Origin: JBCBSZ01 sp039818945
GTDB lineage: Bacteria > Actinomycetota > Acidimicrobiia > Acidimicrobiales > Poriferisodalaceae
DNA: 64,000 nucleotides
Direction of reading: 5' to 3'
Assembly (NCBI GenBank): GCA_039818945.1
Contig: JBCBSZ010000013.1
Span: 26,794 to 90,793, forward strand
The translations under genes and the position numbers were made by a program. Under the pieces are notes generated by a model, which did no database searches, was not told the origin of the DNA, and saw only the letters and a program-made list of their open reading frames with translations. The first letter of the stretch is position 1. Every line of letters begins with the position of its first letter. Positions 53,285-61,710 of the stretch are shown here, in pieces.

Positions 53285-54250
53285 ATGACGAGCACCATCT
53301 CATCCGACGACGCGGCCCTCTACGGCGTTCCCGAGGAGCAGCCCAGCGGCATCGTCGACCGCATCTACGGGTTCCTGCGCAGCATCCCCACCTGGATCCT
53401 GTGGATCATCGTGGTCATCTGGAGCATCCCGACCTTCGGGCTGTTCGTGAACTCGTTCCGCGACCGCGACGCCCAGCGGGGCACGGGTTGGTGGCAGCTC
53501 AGGCCGGACGAGCTGACGCTGGACAACTACGACCAGATCTTCTCGGCCCGCCAGAGCCTGACGGACTCGCTGCTCAACTCGGCGGCGATCGCGATCCCGG
53601 CGACGATCATCCCGATCGCCATCGCCGCGTTCGCCGCCTACGGGTTCGCGTGGATCGACTTCAAGGGTCGCAAGGGGTTGTTCATCGCCACGGTCGCGCT
53701 GCTGGCGGTGCCGTTGCAGGTGGCGCTGATCCCGCTGCTGCAGATGTTCAACAACGGCGCGCACCTCACGCTGCCGCTGCTGGACAAGACGATCACCCTC
53801 GTCCCCGACTTCGATCTGGCCGGGACCACGACGGCGGTGTGGTTGACGCACACCGGGTTCGCGATGCCGTTCGCGATCTTCCTGCTCCACAACTACATCT
53901 CGACGTTGCCGAAGGACCTGTTCGAGGCGGCCCGGATCGACGGCGCCGACCACTTCACGATCTTCTGGCGACTCGTGCTGCCGCTGTCGGTGCCGGTGTT
54001 GGCGGCGTTCGCGATCTTCCAGTTCCTCTGGACCTGGAACGACTACCTGATCGCCAACACGATGATCGGCGCGAACGGCGCGGAGCAGCCGACGACGATC
54101 CTCATCGCCAACCTGGCCGGCGACTTCGGGCGGAACGAGAACATCCTCCCGGCCGGTGCGTTCGTCCAGTCGTTCGTGCCCCTGGTGGTGTTCTTCGCCC
54201 TGCAGCGGTACTTCGTCCGCGGCGTGCTCGCCGGAGCCGTCAAGGGCTGA
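53285..54250 (+). CDS. aglG: AglG-like ABC transporter permease
   Basis: 321-residue permease with six predicted helices. Stretches AAYGFAWIDFKGRKGLFIATVALLAVPLQVALIPLLQMFN, WLTHTGFAMPFAIFLLHNYISTLPKDLFEAARIDGADHFTIFWRLVLPLSVPVLAAFAIFQFLWTWNDYLIANTM and FFALQRYFVRGVLAGAVKG are diagnostic of the alpha-glucoside AglG group. The EAA loop is EAARIDGADHFTIFWRLVLPLS. Works with aglE and aglF to import alpha-glucosides or similar sugars. No ATPase gene follows, so a shared MsmX/AglK-type ATPase must be elsewhere. Confidence 0.9.
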   Translation: MTSTISSDDAALYGVPEEQPSGIVDRIYGFLRSIPTWILWIIVVIWSIPTFGLFVNSFRDRDAQRGTGWWQLRPDELTLDNYDQIFSARQSLTDSLLNSAAIAIPATIIPIAIAAFAAYGFAWIDFKGRKGLFIATVALLAVPLQVALIPLLQMFNNGAHLTLPLLDKTITLVPDFDLAGTTTAVWLTHTGFAMPFAIFLLHNYISTLPKDLFEAARIDGADHFTIFWRLVLPLSVPVLAAFAIFQFLWTWNDYLIANTMIGANGAEQPTTILIANLAGDFGRNENILPAGAFVQSFVPLVVFFALQRYFVRGVLAGAVKG

Positions 54251-54306
54251 CGACCTCGACCGCGACGCCCGTGCGCCCGACTCCCCTGGGGGTCCGGGCG
54301 CACGGG

Positions 54307-54312
54307 TAACGT
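54307..54312 (+). promoter_or_regulatory. TAACGT -10 hexamer, own promoter of the giant gene
   Basis: TAACGT ends eight bases before the ATG at 54321, with no Shine-Dalgarno. The giant gene is therefore probably expressed from its own leaderless promoter as well as by readthrough from aglEFG. Confidence 0.6.
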
Positions 54313-54320
54313 CGCCCGCC

Positions 54321-57300
54321 ATGCCGAAGGCTCAGGTTCAGGGTCGATTCACGACGATCGGCGACGTGCCGGCGTACCGGATCGACGGCGTCGAGCGGAT
54401 GGAGCCGTTCCTGACCACGGTCGTGTCCGACAGCGACCTGTGGATGTTCCTGTCGAGCACGGGTGCGCTGACCGCCGGCCGGGTCGATGCCGACCACGCG
54501 CTCTTCCCGTACCTGACCGACGATCGGATCCACCGCGCCGCAGGCACGGTGGGTCCGGTCAGCGTCGTCGCCCGGACCGTCGGCGGGCGGCGCGAGCTCT
54601 GGCGGCCGTTCGCCCCGGAGTGCCCGACCGACTGCTCCCGGGCCATCACCAAGTCCACGATCGGTGATCTGGTCGAGCTCGAGGAGCGCCAGCACCGCTG
54701 GGGGCTCACCTGGCGGGCGACCTGGGTGCCGTCGGGCGCCTACGGTTGGGTGCGGCGGGTCGAGCTCGTCGACGACGGCGCCGAGGAGCGGGACCTGGAG
54801 GTCCTCGACGGCCTGCTCGACGTCCAACCGGACGGCCTCGACCGGCTGACCGAGCAGAGCCGGTCCAACCTGGCCGACGCGTACAAGCGCTCCGAGGCCG
54901 GCCGGTGGGGCACCGCCGCGATCTACACGCTCGAGTCGTTGGTCACCGATCGAGCCGAGCCCGGCGAGTCGCTGTCGGCCGCGGTGGTCTGGTCGGTCGG
55001 GTTCCCGACGTCCGGACCGTCGCTCGACGAGCGAGCGGTCGCCGACATGGTCGCCGGGCGACCGTCGACGGACGTCGCGAGGCTGACCGGTCGGCAGGGC
55101 GCGTACCTCCTGCGCGGCGCCGTGACGGTGCCCGCCGGCGGCCGGGCCGACTGGAGGATCGTCGCCGACACCCGCCTCGACCAGGCCACGGTCGCCGACC
55201 GGGTCGCCGAGGTGGCGGGCCCGGGCATCGTCGACCGGCTGGACGCGGACGTCGCCGCCGGGCGTCGACGTCTCCACGTGCTCCTCGCCGGCGCCGACGG
55301 CTTCCAGACGTCCGCCGACGCGGTCGCCGACGCGCACCACCTCTCGAACGTGCTGTTCAACTCGATGCGAGGCGGCGTGTTCCCGTACGGCTACGCCGTC
55401 CACGCCGACGATCTCGCCGAGTTCCTCCGCGTGCGCAACCGACCCTGCGCCGACCGGCACGCCGACCTGCTCGACGCGGTGGCCGATGGCGTCCGGCTGG
55501 CCGACCTGCACCGCCTCGTCGACGAGCGCGACGACCCCGATCTGGTCCGGCTCGTGCTGGAGTACCTGCCACTGACCTTCTCGCGCCGCCATGGCGATCC
55601 CAGCCGGCCGTGGAACTCGTTCGCCATCCAGGTGACCGACGAGACCGGTGCGGAGGTCCTCGCCTACGAGGGCAACTGGCGCGACATCTTCCAGAACTGG
55701 GAGGCGCTGCTCTGCTCCTACCCGGCCTACTTCCCGCACGTCGTGACGGCGTTCCTCGATGCGTCGACGCTCGACGGCCACAACCCGTACCGGATCTCCC
55801 GGGACGGGATCGACTGGGAGGTGCCCGACCCCGACGACCCGTGGAGCAACATCGGTTACTGGGGCGACCACCAGATCGTCTACCTCCTCCGGCTGCTGGA
55901 GGGGTGGGAGCGCTTCGCGCCGGGCGAGCTCGAGCGGTGGGCGGAGCGGGCGGTCTTCACCTACGCGGACGTGCCGTACCTCCTCGCCGAGCACGACGAG
56001 ATGGTCCGCGATCCCCACGACACCGTCACCTTCGACGTCGAGCGGGCGGAGCGGATCGCGGCCCGGGAGGCGGCGATCGGGACCGACGGCCGCCTCGCCG
56101 TGACCACCTCGGGGGAGCTGGTGCGCGCCGGCCTCGTCGAGAAGTTGCTCGTGCCCGCGCTGGCCAAGCTGTCGGCGTTCGTCCCGGGCGGCGGGATCTG
56201 GATGAACACCCAGCGGCCGGAGTGGAACGACGCCAACAACGCGCTCGCCGGCAACGGCCTGTCGGTCGTGACCCTCGCCCACCTGGTGCGCTACCTCCGT
56301 CACCTGCGCGACCTGGTCGCCCGCCTGGGCACGGACGCGGTGCCGGTCTCGCCCCACGTCGGGCGGTGGATGGCGGAGGTCGCCGAGGTCCTCGCGGCGC
56401 ACGAGCCCGTCGGTCGCGACGACGACCGGACCCGGCGGCAGGTCCTCGACGCCCTCGGCGCCATCGGGGCTGCGCATCGGCGGCGCGTCATCGAGGGGAT
56501 CAGCGGACAGCTGACGCCGCTCCCGGCGACGGAGATCGAACGGTGCTGCGATCGCGCCCTGCTGCACCTGGAGGACACCCTGCGGGCTGCACGGCGTGAC
56601 GACGGCCTCTACGACTCGTACAACCTGCTCTCCTTCCCGTCCGACGAGGAAGCGGCAGTCGCCCACCTCGGGCCGATGCTCGAGGGGCAGGTGGCCGTGC
56701 TGGCGTCCGGGATGCTCGACGCCCGCGCCTGCCTGGCCGTCGTGGACGCGCTGGCCGGGTCAGACCTCTACCGGGCGGACCAGGACTCCTACCTGCTGTA
56801 CCCGGCCACTGTCCGGCCGTCGTTCCTCGACCGGAACACGCTGACCGACGCCCAGGTGGCCCGGGCGCCGTTCCTCGCCGACCGGGGCGACGCCCGCTGG
56901 CGGGCGATCGTCGTGCCGGACCGCGCGGGTCGTCTCCACTTCGCCGCCGGGCTGGCCCACGCCGGACCGCTCCGCGCCGCGCTCGACCAGATCGGAGCGA
57001 CCGCCGAGGAGGCGGAGGTCGTCGAGGCGATCTACGAGGAGCAGTTCGACCACGCCGCCTTCACCGGCCGGTCGGGGGCGATGTACGGCTACGAGGGCAT
57101 CGGCTCGATCTACTGGCACATGGTCGCCAAGCTCCTGCTGGTGGTGCAGGAGCGTCAGATCGAGGCCCGGCTCGCCGGTGAGGCAGAGGAGGTCGTCCAG
57201 GGCCTGGCGAGCGCTTACCGCCGGATCCGCGACGGGTTGGGCTTCCGCAAGGGGCCGGACGTCTTCGGCGCCTTCCCCGTCGACTGCTACTCGCACACCC

Positions 57301-57671
57301 CGGCCGGCGCCGGCGCGAAGCAGCCCGGCATGACGGGCCAGGTCAAGGAGGAGGTGCTGGCCCGCTCCGGCGAGCTCGGGCTCCGGGTCGTCGACGGCAC
57401 CCTCGAGCTCGGGCCGCCGCTGATCGATCCGACCGAGCTCTTCGGCGCCGACCTCAGCGGCGCCGTCGCCCTCACCGTGTGCTCGGTGCCGGTGACGATC
57501 TCGATCGGGGCGTCGTCCGGGACCCGGGTGACCTGGTTCGATGGGCGGGTCGAGGCGTCCGACGGGAGCGTGCTCGATCGTGCGGCCGCGGCCGCGGTCT
57601 TCGGCCGCGACGGCTCGATCGAGCGGCTCGACCTGACCCTCGACCGCGGTGAGCTCGCCACCGGCGGGTGA
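54321..57671 (+). CDS. giant uncharacterised protein (1116 residues), possible (alpha/alpha)6-barrel glycoside enzyme
   Basis: Not assigned to a known activity. N-terminal ~280 residues are beta-rich with LWMFLSSTGALTAGRVDADHALFPYLTDDR, as in GH94/GH65-type N-domains. The middle (about 370-900) is helical and rich in Trp/Asp motifs seen in (alpha/alpha)6 barrels: YEGNWRDIFQNWEALLCSYPAYF, NIGYWGDHQIVYLLRLLEGWERF, GGIWMNTQRPEWNDANNALAGNGLSVVTL and LYPATVRPSFLDRNTL. The last ~120 residues are beta. This layout suggests a glycosidase or phosphorylase acting on sugars taken up by the adjacent importer, but no catalytic residue can be fixed. Confidence 0.8.
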   Translation: MPKAQVQGRFTTIGDVPAYRIDGVERMEPFLTTVVSDSDLWMFLSSTGALTAGRVDADHALFPYLTDDRIHRAAGTVGPVSVVARTVGGRRELWRPFAPECPTDCSRAITKSTIGDLVELEERQHRWGLTWRATWVPSGAYGWVRRVELVDDGAEERDLEVLDGLLDVQPDGLDRLTEQSRSNLADAYKRSEAGRWGTAAIYTLESLVTDRAEPGESLSAAVVWSVGFPTSGPSLDERAVADMVAGRPSTDVARLTGRQGAYLLRGAVTVPAGGRADWRIVADTRLDQATVADRVAEVAGPGIVDRLDADVAAGRRRLHVLLAGADGFQTSADAVADAHHLSNVLFNSMRGGVFPYGYAVHADDLAEFLRVRNRPCADRHADLLDAVADGVRLADLHRLVDERDDPDLVRLVLEYLPLTFSRRHGDPSRPWNSFAIQVTDETGAEVLAYEGNWRDIFQNWEALLCSYPAYFPHVVTAFLDASTLDGHNPYRISRDGIDWEVPDPDDPWSNIGYWGDHQIVYLLRLLEGWERFAPGELERWAERAVFTYADVPYLLAEHDEMVRDPHDTVTFDVERAERIAAREAAIGTDGRLAVTTSGELVRAGLVEKLLVPALAKLSAFVPGGGIWMNTQRPEWNDANNALAGNGLSVVTLAHLVRYLRHLRDLVARLGTDAVPVSPHVGRWMAEVAEVLAAHEPVGRDDDRTRRQVLDALGAIGAAHRRRVIEGISGQLTPLPATEIERCCDRALLHLEDTLRAARRDDGLYDSYNLLSFPSDEEAAVAHLGPMLEGQVAVLASGMLDARACLAVVDALAGSDLYRADQDSYLLYPATVRPSFLDRNTLTDAQVARAPFLADRGDARWRAIVVPDRAGRLHFAAGLAHAGPLRAALDQIGATAEEAEVVEAIYEEQFDHAAFTGRSGAMYGYEGIGSIYWHMVAKLLLVVQERQIEARLAGEAEEVVQGLASAYRRIRDGLGFRKGPDVFGAFPVDCYSHTPAGAGAKQPGMTGQVKEEVLARSGELGLRVVDGTLELGPPLIDPTELFGADLSGAVALTVCSVPVTISIGASSGTRVTWFDGRVEASDGSVLDRAAAAAVFGRDGSIERLDLTLDRGELATGG

Positions 57672-57674
57672 CGA

Positions 57675-58745
57675 TCAGCCGGCGAGCACCTCGTCGAGCT
57701 CGACCGCACGGCGCTCGTCGACGGAGCGGTGGGCCGCCACGCCGATGGCCACGGCCAGCAGGCCGTCGTCGAGCGACACGCCCGGGGCGGAGCCCGTCCG
57801 CACGGCCTCGAGGAAGTCGAGGTGCTCGAGGTACGACGACCCGTGGTGCAGCCCCTCGTGGCGGATCCGCGAGTCGTGGATGGTCTCGACCTTCACCCCG
57901 AGGCGGCCGTCGGCGCGGTGCCCGAGGCGGTACTCGGCGGACGGGGTGAAGGCCTCGACCTTGCCCCGGTCACCGACCGCCACCACCTCACCCTGCTCCT
58001 TCGACGCCTCGGCGAACATGCACAGGTCGAGCATCGCCCGCACGCCGTTGTCGTAGTCCACGATCACGTAGGCGTTGTCGAGGATGTCCGGGACCTCGCC
58101 GTCGTAGCGCTCGTCGAGGTGGTTGACGTCCTGGCCGGCGGAGGCGAACACCCGCGTGGGTCGGGCCGCGCCGATGAGGTTCATCAGGTCGAAGAAGTGG
58201 CAGCACTTCTCGACGAGCGTGCCGCCGGTGTTGCGGTTGAAGCGGTTCCAGTGCCCGACCTTGTCGAGGAAGGGGAACCGGTGCTCCCGGATCGACAGCA
58301 TCCGGAGCCGCCCGATCTCGCCCGACCGCACGTCGTCCACCAGCCGGGCGATCGACGGCATGTAGCGGTACTCGAGCCCGACCCACACGATCGACTCGGT
58401 TCGCGCCGCGGCGTCGATGACGCGGCGGCAGTCGGGCACCGTGGTGCAGAGCGGCTTCTCGGTCAGGACGTGCGTGCCCGAGGCGATCACGTCGAGCAGC
58501 ACGTCGACGTGGGTCATGTTGGGCGAGGCGACGACGACGGCGTCGGCCAGGCCGCTGTCGAGCAGCTCGCGATGGTCGGCGAAGGTCGCGAGGTCGTGAC
58601 CGGCCGCTGCCCGCCCCGCCTCGAGCGACGAGGGCTCCGGGTCGGCGAGCGCCGTGACGACGCCACCGTCGAGCGCACCGATGTTCTCGATGTGCTCGAT
58701 GCCCATCATCCCGGTGCCGATGACCCCGTAACGGACCTCGTCCAT
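57675..58745 (-). CDS. Gfo/Idh/MocA-family NAD(P)-dependent oxidoreductase
   Basis: 356-residue sugar-type dehydrogenase. The Rossmann motif is GVIGTGMMGIEHIENI, followed by VVASPNMTHVDVLLDVIASGTHVLTEKPLCTT (the EKP motif) and FNRNTGGTLVEKCCHFFDLMNLIGA in the substrate domain, where GGTxxDxxxHxxD is modified to GGTLVEKCCHFFD. Members act on inositol, glucose or other polyols and sugars. ATG 58745 has GGAG eight bases ahead. It is opposed to the giant gene, ending four bases from it, and divergent from the aldo/keto reductase. A catabolic role with the importer is an inference. Confidence 0.9.
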   Translation of the reverse strand: MDEVRYGVIGTGMMGIEHIENIGALDGGVVTALADPEPSSLEAGRAAAGHDLATFADHRELLDSGLADAVVVASPNMTHVDVLLDVIASGTHVLTEKPLCTTVPDCRRVIDAAARTESIVWVGLEYRYMPSIARLVDDVRSGEIGRLRMLSIREHRFPFLDKVGHWNRFNRNTGGTLVEKCCHFFDLMNLIGAARPTRVFASAGQDVNHLDERYDGEVPDILDNAYVIVDYDNGVRAMLDLCMFAEASKEQGEVVAVGDRGKVEAFTPSAEYRLGHRADGRLGVKVETIHDSRIRHEGLHHGSSYLEHLDFLEAVRTGSAPGVSLDDGLLAVAIGVAAHRSVDERRAVELDEVLAG

Positions 58746-58797
58746 CGCTCGCTCCACGTCCTCGTTCCCACCCGGGACGGCCCGCGGATGGGATGAG

Positions 58798-58803
58798 TAG
58801 CGT
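58798..58803 (+). promoter_or_regulatory. TAGCGT -10 hexamer of the aldo/keto reductase unit
   Basis: TAGCGT ends eight bases before the GTG at 58812; no ribosome-binding site intervenes. It would drive the reductase and the coupled monooxygenase as a leaderless transcript. Confidence 0.6.
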
Positions 58804-58811
58804 AGGCGTCC

Positions 58812-59732
58812 GTGACGCAGACGAAACAGAGCGACGGACTGGTCCGGTCGGCACCCCGGACCCTCGGTGACGGGCTGGAGGTGGGTCCGCTCGCGTTCGG
58901 CTGCTGGCGCTTCACCAGCGCTGACCTCGCGGAGTCGCAGTCGCTGATCGAGGCCGCCCTCGAGCACGGCATGAACCTCATCGACACCGCCGACGTCTAC
59001 GGCCTGGACTTCGGCGGCACCGGGTTCGGCGCCAACGAGGAGAACCTCGGCCGCGTGCTCGCCGCCGCTCCCGAGCTGCGCGACCGCATGGTGCTCGCGA
59101 CCAAGGGCGGCATCCTGCCGCCGGTGCCCTACGACCAGAGCCCCGCCTACCTCCGCCAGGCCTGCGAGGACTCCCTGCGCCGCCTCGGCGTCGACGTCAT
59201 CGACCTCTACCAGATCCATCGACCGGACCTCTTCGCCCACCCGGCCGACGTCGCGGCGACGCTGACGGCGTTGCGCGACGAGGGCAAGATCCGCGCCGTC
59301 GGCGTCTCCAACTTCACCGTCGCCCAGACCGATGCGCTCGCCGCCCACCTCCCGTTCACTCTGGCGACGGTGCAGCCCGAGTACTCGGTGGTGCACCTCG
59401 ACCCGATGCGCGACGGCACCTTCGATCGGGCGATGCAGCTCGGCCACGTCCCGCTGGCCTGGAGCCCGCTCGGTGGCGGACGCGTCGTCACCGGCGAGGG
59501 CGTCCGCCCGGAGCTGCTCGACCTGCTCGACCGGCTCGCCGAGCGCGAGGGCGTCGACCGGGCGGCCGTCGCGATGGCCTTCGTCCTCGCCCATCCGAGC
59601 GCGCCGGTGGTCATCGTCGGGAGCCAGCGGCCCGAGCGCCTCGCCGGCGCCACCGCCGCCCTCGGCGTCCACCTGGATCGCAACGACTGCTACGACATCA
59701 TCGAGGCCGCTGAAGGGGTGCCACTTCCATGA
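58812..59732 (+). CDS. aldo/keto reductase
   Basis: 306-residue TIM-barrel NADPH reductase. The catalytic tetrad is present: Asp and Tyr in LIDTADVYG, Lys in VLATKGG and His in YQIHRPDLF. The cofactor loops include PLAWSPLGGGRV and VIVGSQRPERLAGA. Substrate is unknown; reductions of sugar-derived aldehydes fit the neighbours. GTG 58812 is the start. Its stop overlaps the ATG of the luciferase-like gene as ATGA, so the two are coupled, and it is divergent from the Gfo/Idh/MocA gene. Confidence 0.9.
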   Translation: MTQTKQSDGLVRSAPRTLGDGLEVGPLAFGCWRFTSADLAESQSLIEAALEHGMNLIDTADVYGLDFGGTGFGANEENLGRVLAAAPELRDRMVLATKGGILPPVPYDQSPAYLRQACEDSLRRLGVDVIDLYQIHRPDLFAHPADVAATLTALRDEGKIRAVGVSNFTVAQTDALAAHLPFTLATVQPEYSVVHLDPMRDGTFDRAMQLGHVPLAWSPLGGGRVVTGEGVRPELLDLLDRLAEREGVDRAAVAMAFVLAHPSAPVVIVGSQRPERLAGATAALGVHLDRNDCYDIIEAAEGVPLP

Positions 59733-60817
59733 CCACCGTTCCCGAGCTCGCCTGGTTCTCCGCGCTGTGCGACGACGACTACGAGTTTCTCGGGGTGCCC
59801 GACCCGCGCCTGCGCAGCTCGTGGGAGCACTGCCGGGGCATCGCCCTGCGCGCCGAGGAGGCCGGGTTCGACAACCTCCTGCTGCCGTCGGGCTACGCGC
59901 TGGGCATCGACAACACGGCGTTCGCCGCGGCCATCTCGCAGGTCACGGAGCGGATGCGGGTCCTCCTCGCCATCCGGTGCGGTGAGCTGGTCGTGCCGCA
60001 GCTCGCCCGCCAGCTCGCCACGGTCGACCAGATGCTCGGCGGCCGGCTGACGATCAACATCATCTCCTCCGACCTGCCCGGCGAGCAGCTCGACAGCGCT
60101 CCCCGGTACCGGCGCAGCACCGAGATCATGCACGTGCTCCGCCAGCTCCTGAACGGCGAGGGCGTCGACTACGACGGCGACTTCATCTCGCTGAAGATCG
60201 ATCCGCCCCGCGTCTCGACGGTCTCGGGCACCTGCCCGCCGTTCTACTTCGGAGGGCTGTCCGAGGCGGCCCGCGAGTGCGCCGCCCGCGGTGCCGACGT
60301 GTTCCTCATGTGGCCCGACAGGGTCGAGGGCGTCCGCGAGGTCGTCGCCGACATGGATGCCCGGGCGTCCTCGTTCGGGCGATCGCTGCGCTACGGCTGG
60401 CGCAGCCATGTCATCGTCCGCGAGACCGAGGACGAGGCCCGTGCCGCAGCTCGGCGGTTGCTGTCGCGCCTCGACGACGAGGAGGGCCGCAAGATCCGGG
60501 AGCGCAGCCTCGACAGCGCCTCGGCCGGGGTGGCCAAGCAGGCCGAGCTGCGCGAGGGCGCCGACGACGAGGGCTACGCCGAGCGCCACCTGTGGACCGG
60601 CGTCGGCCGCGCCCGCAGCGGCGCCGGCGCGGCGATCGTCGGCGACCCCGACCAGGTGGCCGCTCACATCCGCTCGCTCAGCGAGGCCGGCATCGGGGCC
60701 TTCATCCTCTCCGGCTACCCGCACGTGACCGAGTGCGACCTCTTCGCTCGGTACGTCCTGCCCCAGCTCGAGCACGGACCGCTCGACGTCACGCCGCAGC
60801 CGGTGGCCGTGTCGTGA
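59729..60817 (+). CDS. LLM-class (SsuD-like) flavin monooxygenase
   Basis: 362-residue luciferase-superfamily enzyme closest in feel to alkanesulfonate monooxygenase SsuD. Marks are FDNLLLPSGYALGIDNTAFAAAISQVTERMRVLLAIRCGELVVPQLARQLATVDQMLGGRLTINIISSDLPGEQ, a PPFYFGGLSEAARECAARGADVFLMWPD loop, and WRSHVIVRETEDEARAAA. These bind FMN from a partner reductase. No reductase gene adjoins it, so reduced flavin must come from elsewhere. Translationally coupled to the aldo/keto reductase. Confidence 0.87.
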   Translation: MTTVPELAWFSALCDDDYEFLGVPDPRLRSSWEHCRGIALRAEEAGFDNLLLPSGYALGIDNTAFAAAISQVTERMRVLLAIRCGELVVPQLARQLATVDQMLGGRLTINIISSDLPGEQLDSAPRYRRSTEIMHVLRQLLNGEGVDYDGDFISLKIDPPRVSTVSGTCPPFYFGGLSEAARECAARGADVFLMWPDRVEGVREVVADMDARASSFGRSLRYGWRSHVIVRETEDEARAAARRLLSRLDDEEGRKIRERSLDSASAGVAKQAELREGADDEGYAERHLWTGVGRARSGAGAAIVGDPDQVAAHIRSLSEAGIGAFILSGYPHVTECDLFARYVLPQLEHGPLDVTPQPVAVS

Positions 60818-60821
60818 TCGC

Positions 60822-61208
60822 GTGATGTCCGGCCCCGGTGCGGCTCGGCGGGTCGACCTCGCGGTCGGCCACCTCGTCCTGAGCGGCGGTGGCTTCGTCG
60901 CCGCCGCGACGACGCTCGTCGAGGTCGAGCGGGGCCTGTACGCCTTCCTGCTCTTCGTCGCCGCGACCTGGTTCGCCGTGAGCGAGCTGGCGAACGTGCT
61001 CGACAACATCTGTGACGTCGCCTGGGACTGGCAGGACGACGACGGGACGCCGCGCCGCCCGGCGTGGAGCGACCGCCTCGCGCTGGGCACCGCCGCCCGC
61101 CTCGGCGACCTCGCCGATCGGCTCGATCGGCCCGCCGTCCACGAGCCCATCACCGTCGGGCACGGCATCGAGGTCGTGGAGATCCTCGACGACCCGTTCC
61201 GTCCCTAG
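60822..61208 (+). CDS. small membrane-associated hypothetical protein
   Basis: Not recognised. 128 residues with one or two hydrophobic segments (LAVGHLVLSGGGFVAAATTLVEVERGLYAFLLFVAATWFAVSELANVL, about 14-60) and an acidic tail ending VVEILDDPFRP. Starts at GTG 60822, with ATG 60825 directly next to it. It lies four bases after the luciferase-like gene, probably in the same transcript. No catalytic motif is visible. Confidence 0.55.
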   Translation: MMSGPGAARRVDLAVGHLVLSGGGFVAAATTLVEVERGLYAFLLFVAATWFAVSELANVLDNICDVAWDWQDDDGTPRRPAWSDRLALGTAARLGDLADRLDRPAVHEPITVGHGIEVVEILDDPFRP

Positions 61209-61217
61209 GCTGAGCCG

Positions 61218-61667
61218 ATGGCCCGCTACACCACGACCGTCTCGAGCCCCCATCCCCCCGAGGCGGTGTTCGACTCCCTGGCCGACTTCTCGACCGTCGC
61301 CCAGTGGGACCCCAACGTCGAGAGCGCCGAGCGGATGGACGACGGCGCCCTCGAAGTCGGGTCGAAGTTCAAGGTCCTCAACGACTTCTTCGGCCGCAAG
61401 CAGAAGCTCGTCTACGAGCTGCTCGCCTACGACCGCCCGAACGAGTTCGTCGTCGAGGCGAAGACCTCCTCGTTCGACTCCAACGACACCGTGACGATCA
61501 CGCCGACCTCGTCGGGGTGCGACGTCACCTACGACGCCATCATCACCATGAAGGGCGCCGGCCGGTTCTTCGATCCGCTCATCGGGCTGCTGTTCCGCAT
61601 CGTCGGCGGCAAGGCCGAGAAGGGCCTGCGGGAGTACGTCAACCGCGACGACCTCGTCGCCGGCTGA
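61218..61667 (+). CDS. SRPBCC-family (polyketide cyclase/dehydrase-like) protein
   Basis: 149-residue helix-grip protein. The first strand and helix are YTTTVSSPHPPEAVFDSLADFSTVAQWDPNVESAERM; SKFKVLNDFFGRKQKLVYELLAYDRPNEFVVEAKTSSFDSNDTVTITP and TYDAIITMKGAGRFFDPLIGLLFRIVGGKAEKGLREYV complete the fold. This class binds hydrophobic ligands without always being catalytic. ATG 61218 follows TAGGCT (61206-61211) by six bases, the clearest leaderless start in the window. Confidence 0.83.
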   Translation: MARYTTTVSSPHPPEAVFDSLADFSTVAQWDPNVESAERMDDGALEVGSKFKVLNDFFGRKQKLVYELLAYDRPNEFVVEAKTSSFDSNDTVTITPTSSGCDVTYDAIITMKGAGRFFDPLIGLLFRIVGGKAEKGLREYVNRDDLVAG

Positions 61668-61710
61668 GACCGGCGAGTAGGTTCCGGCTCCTCACCGGGG
61701 AGGGGAACCG

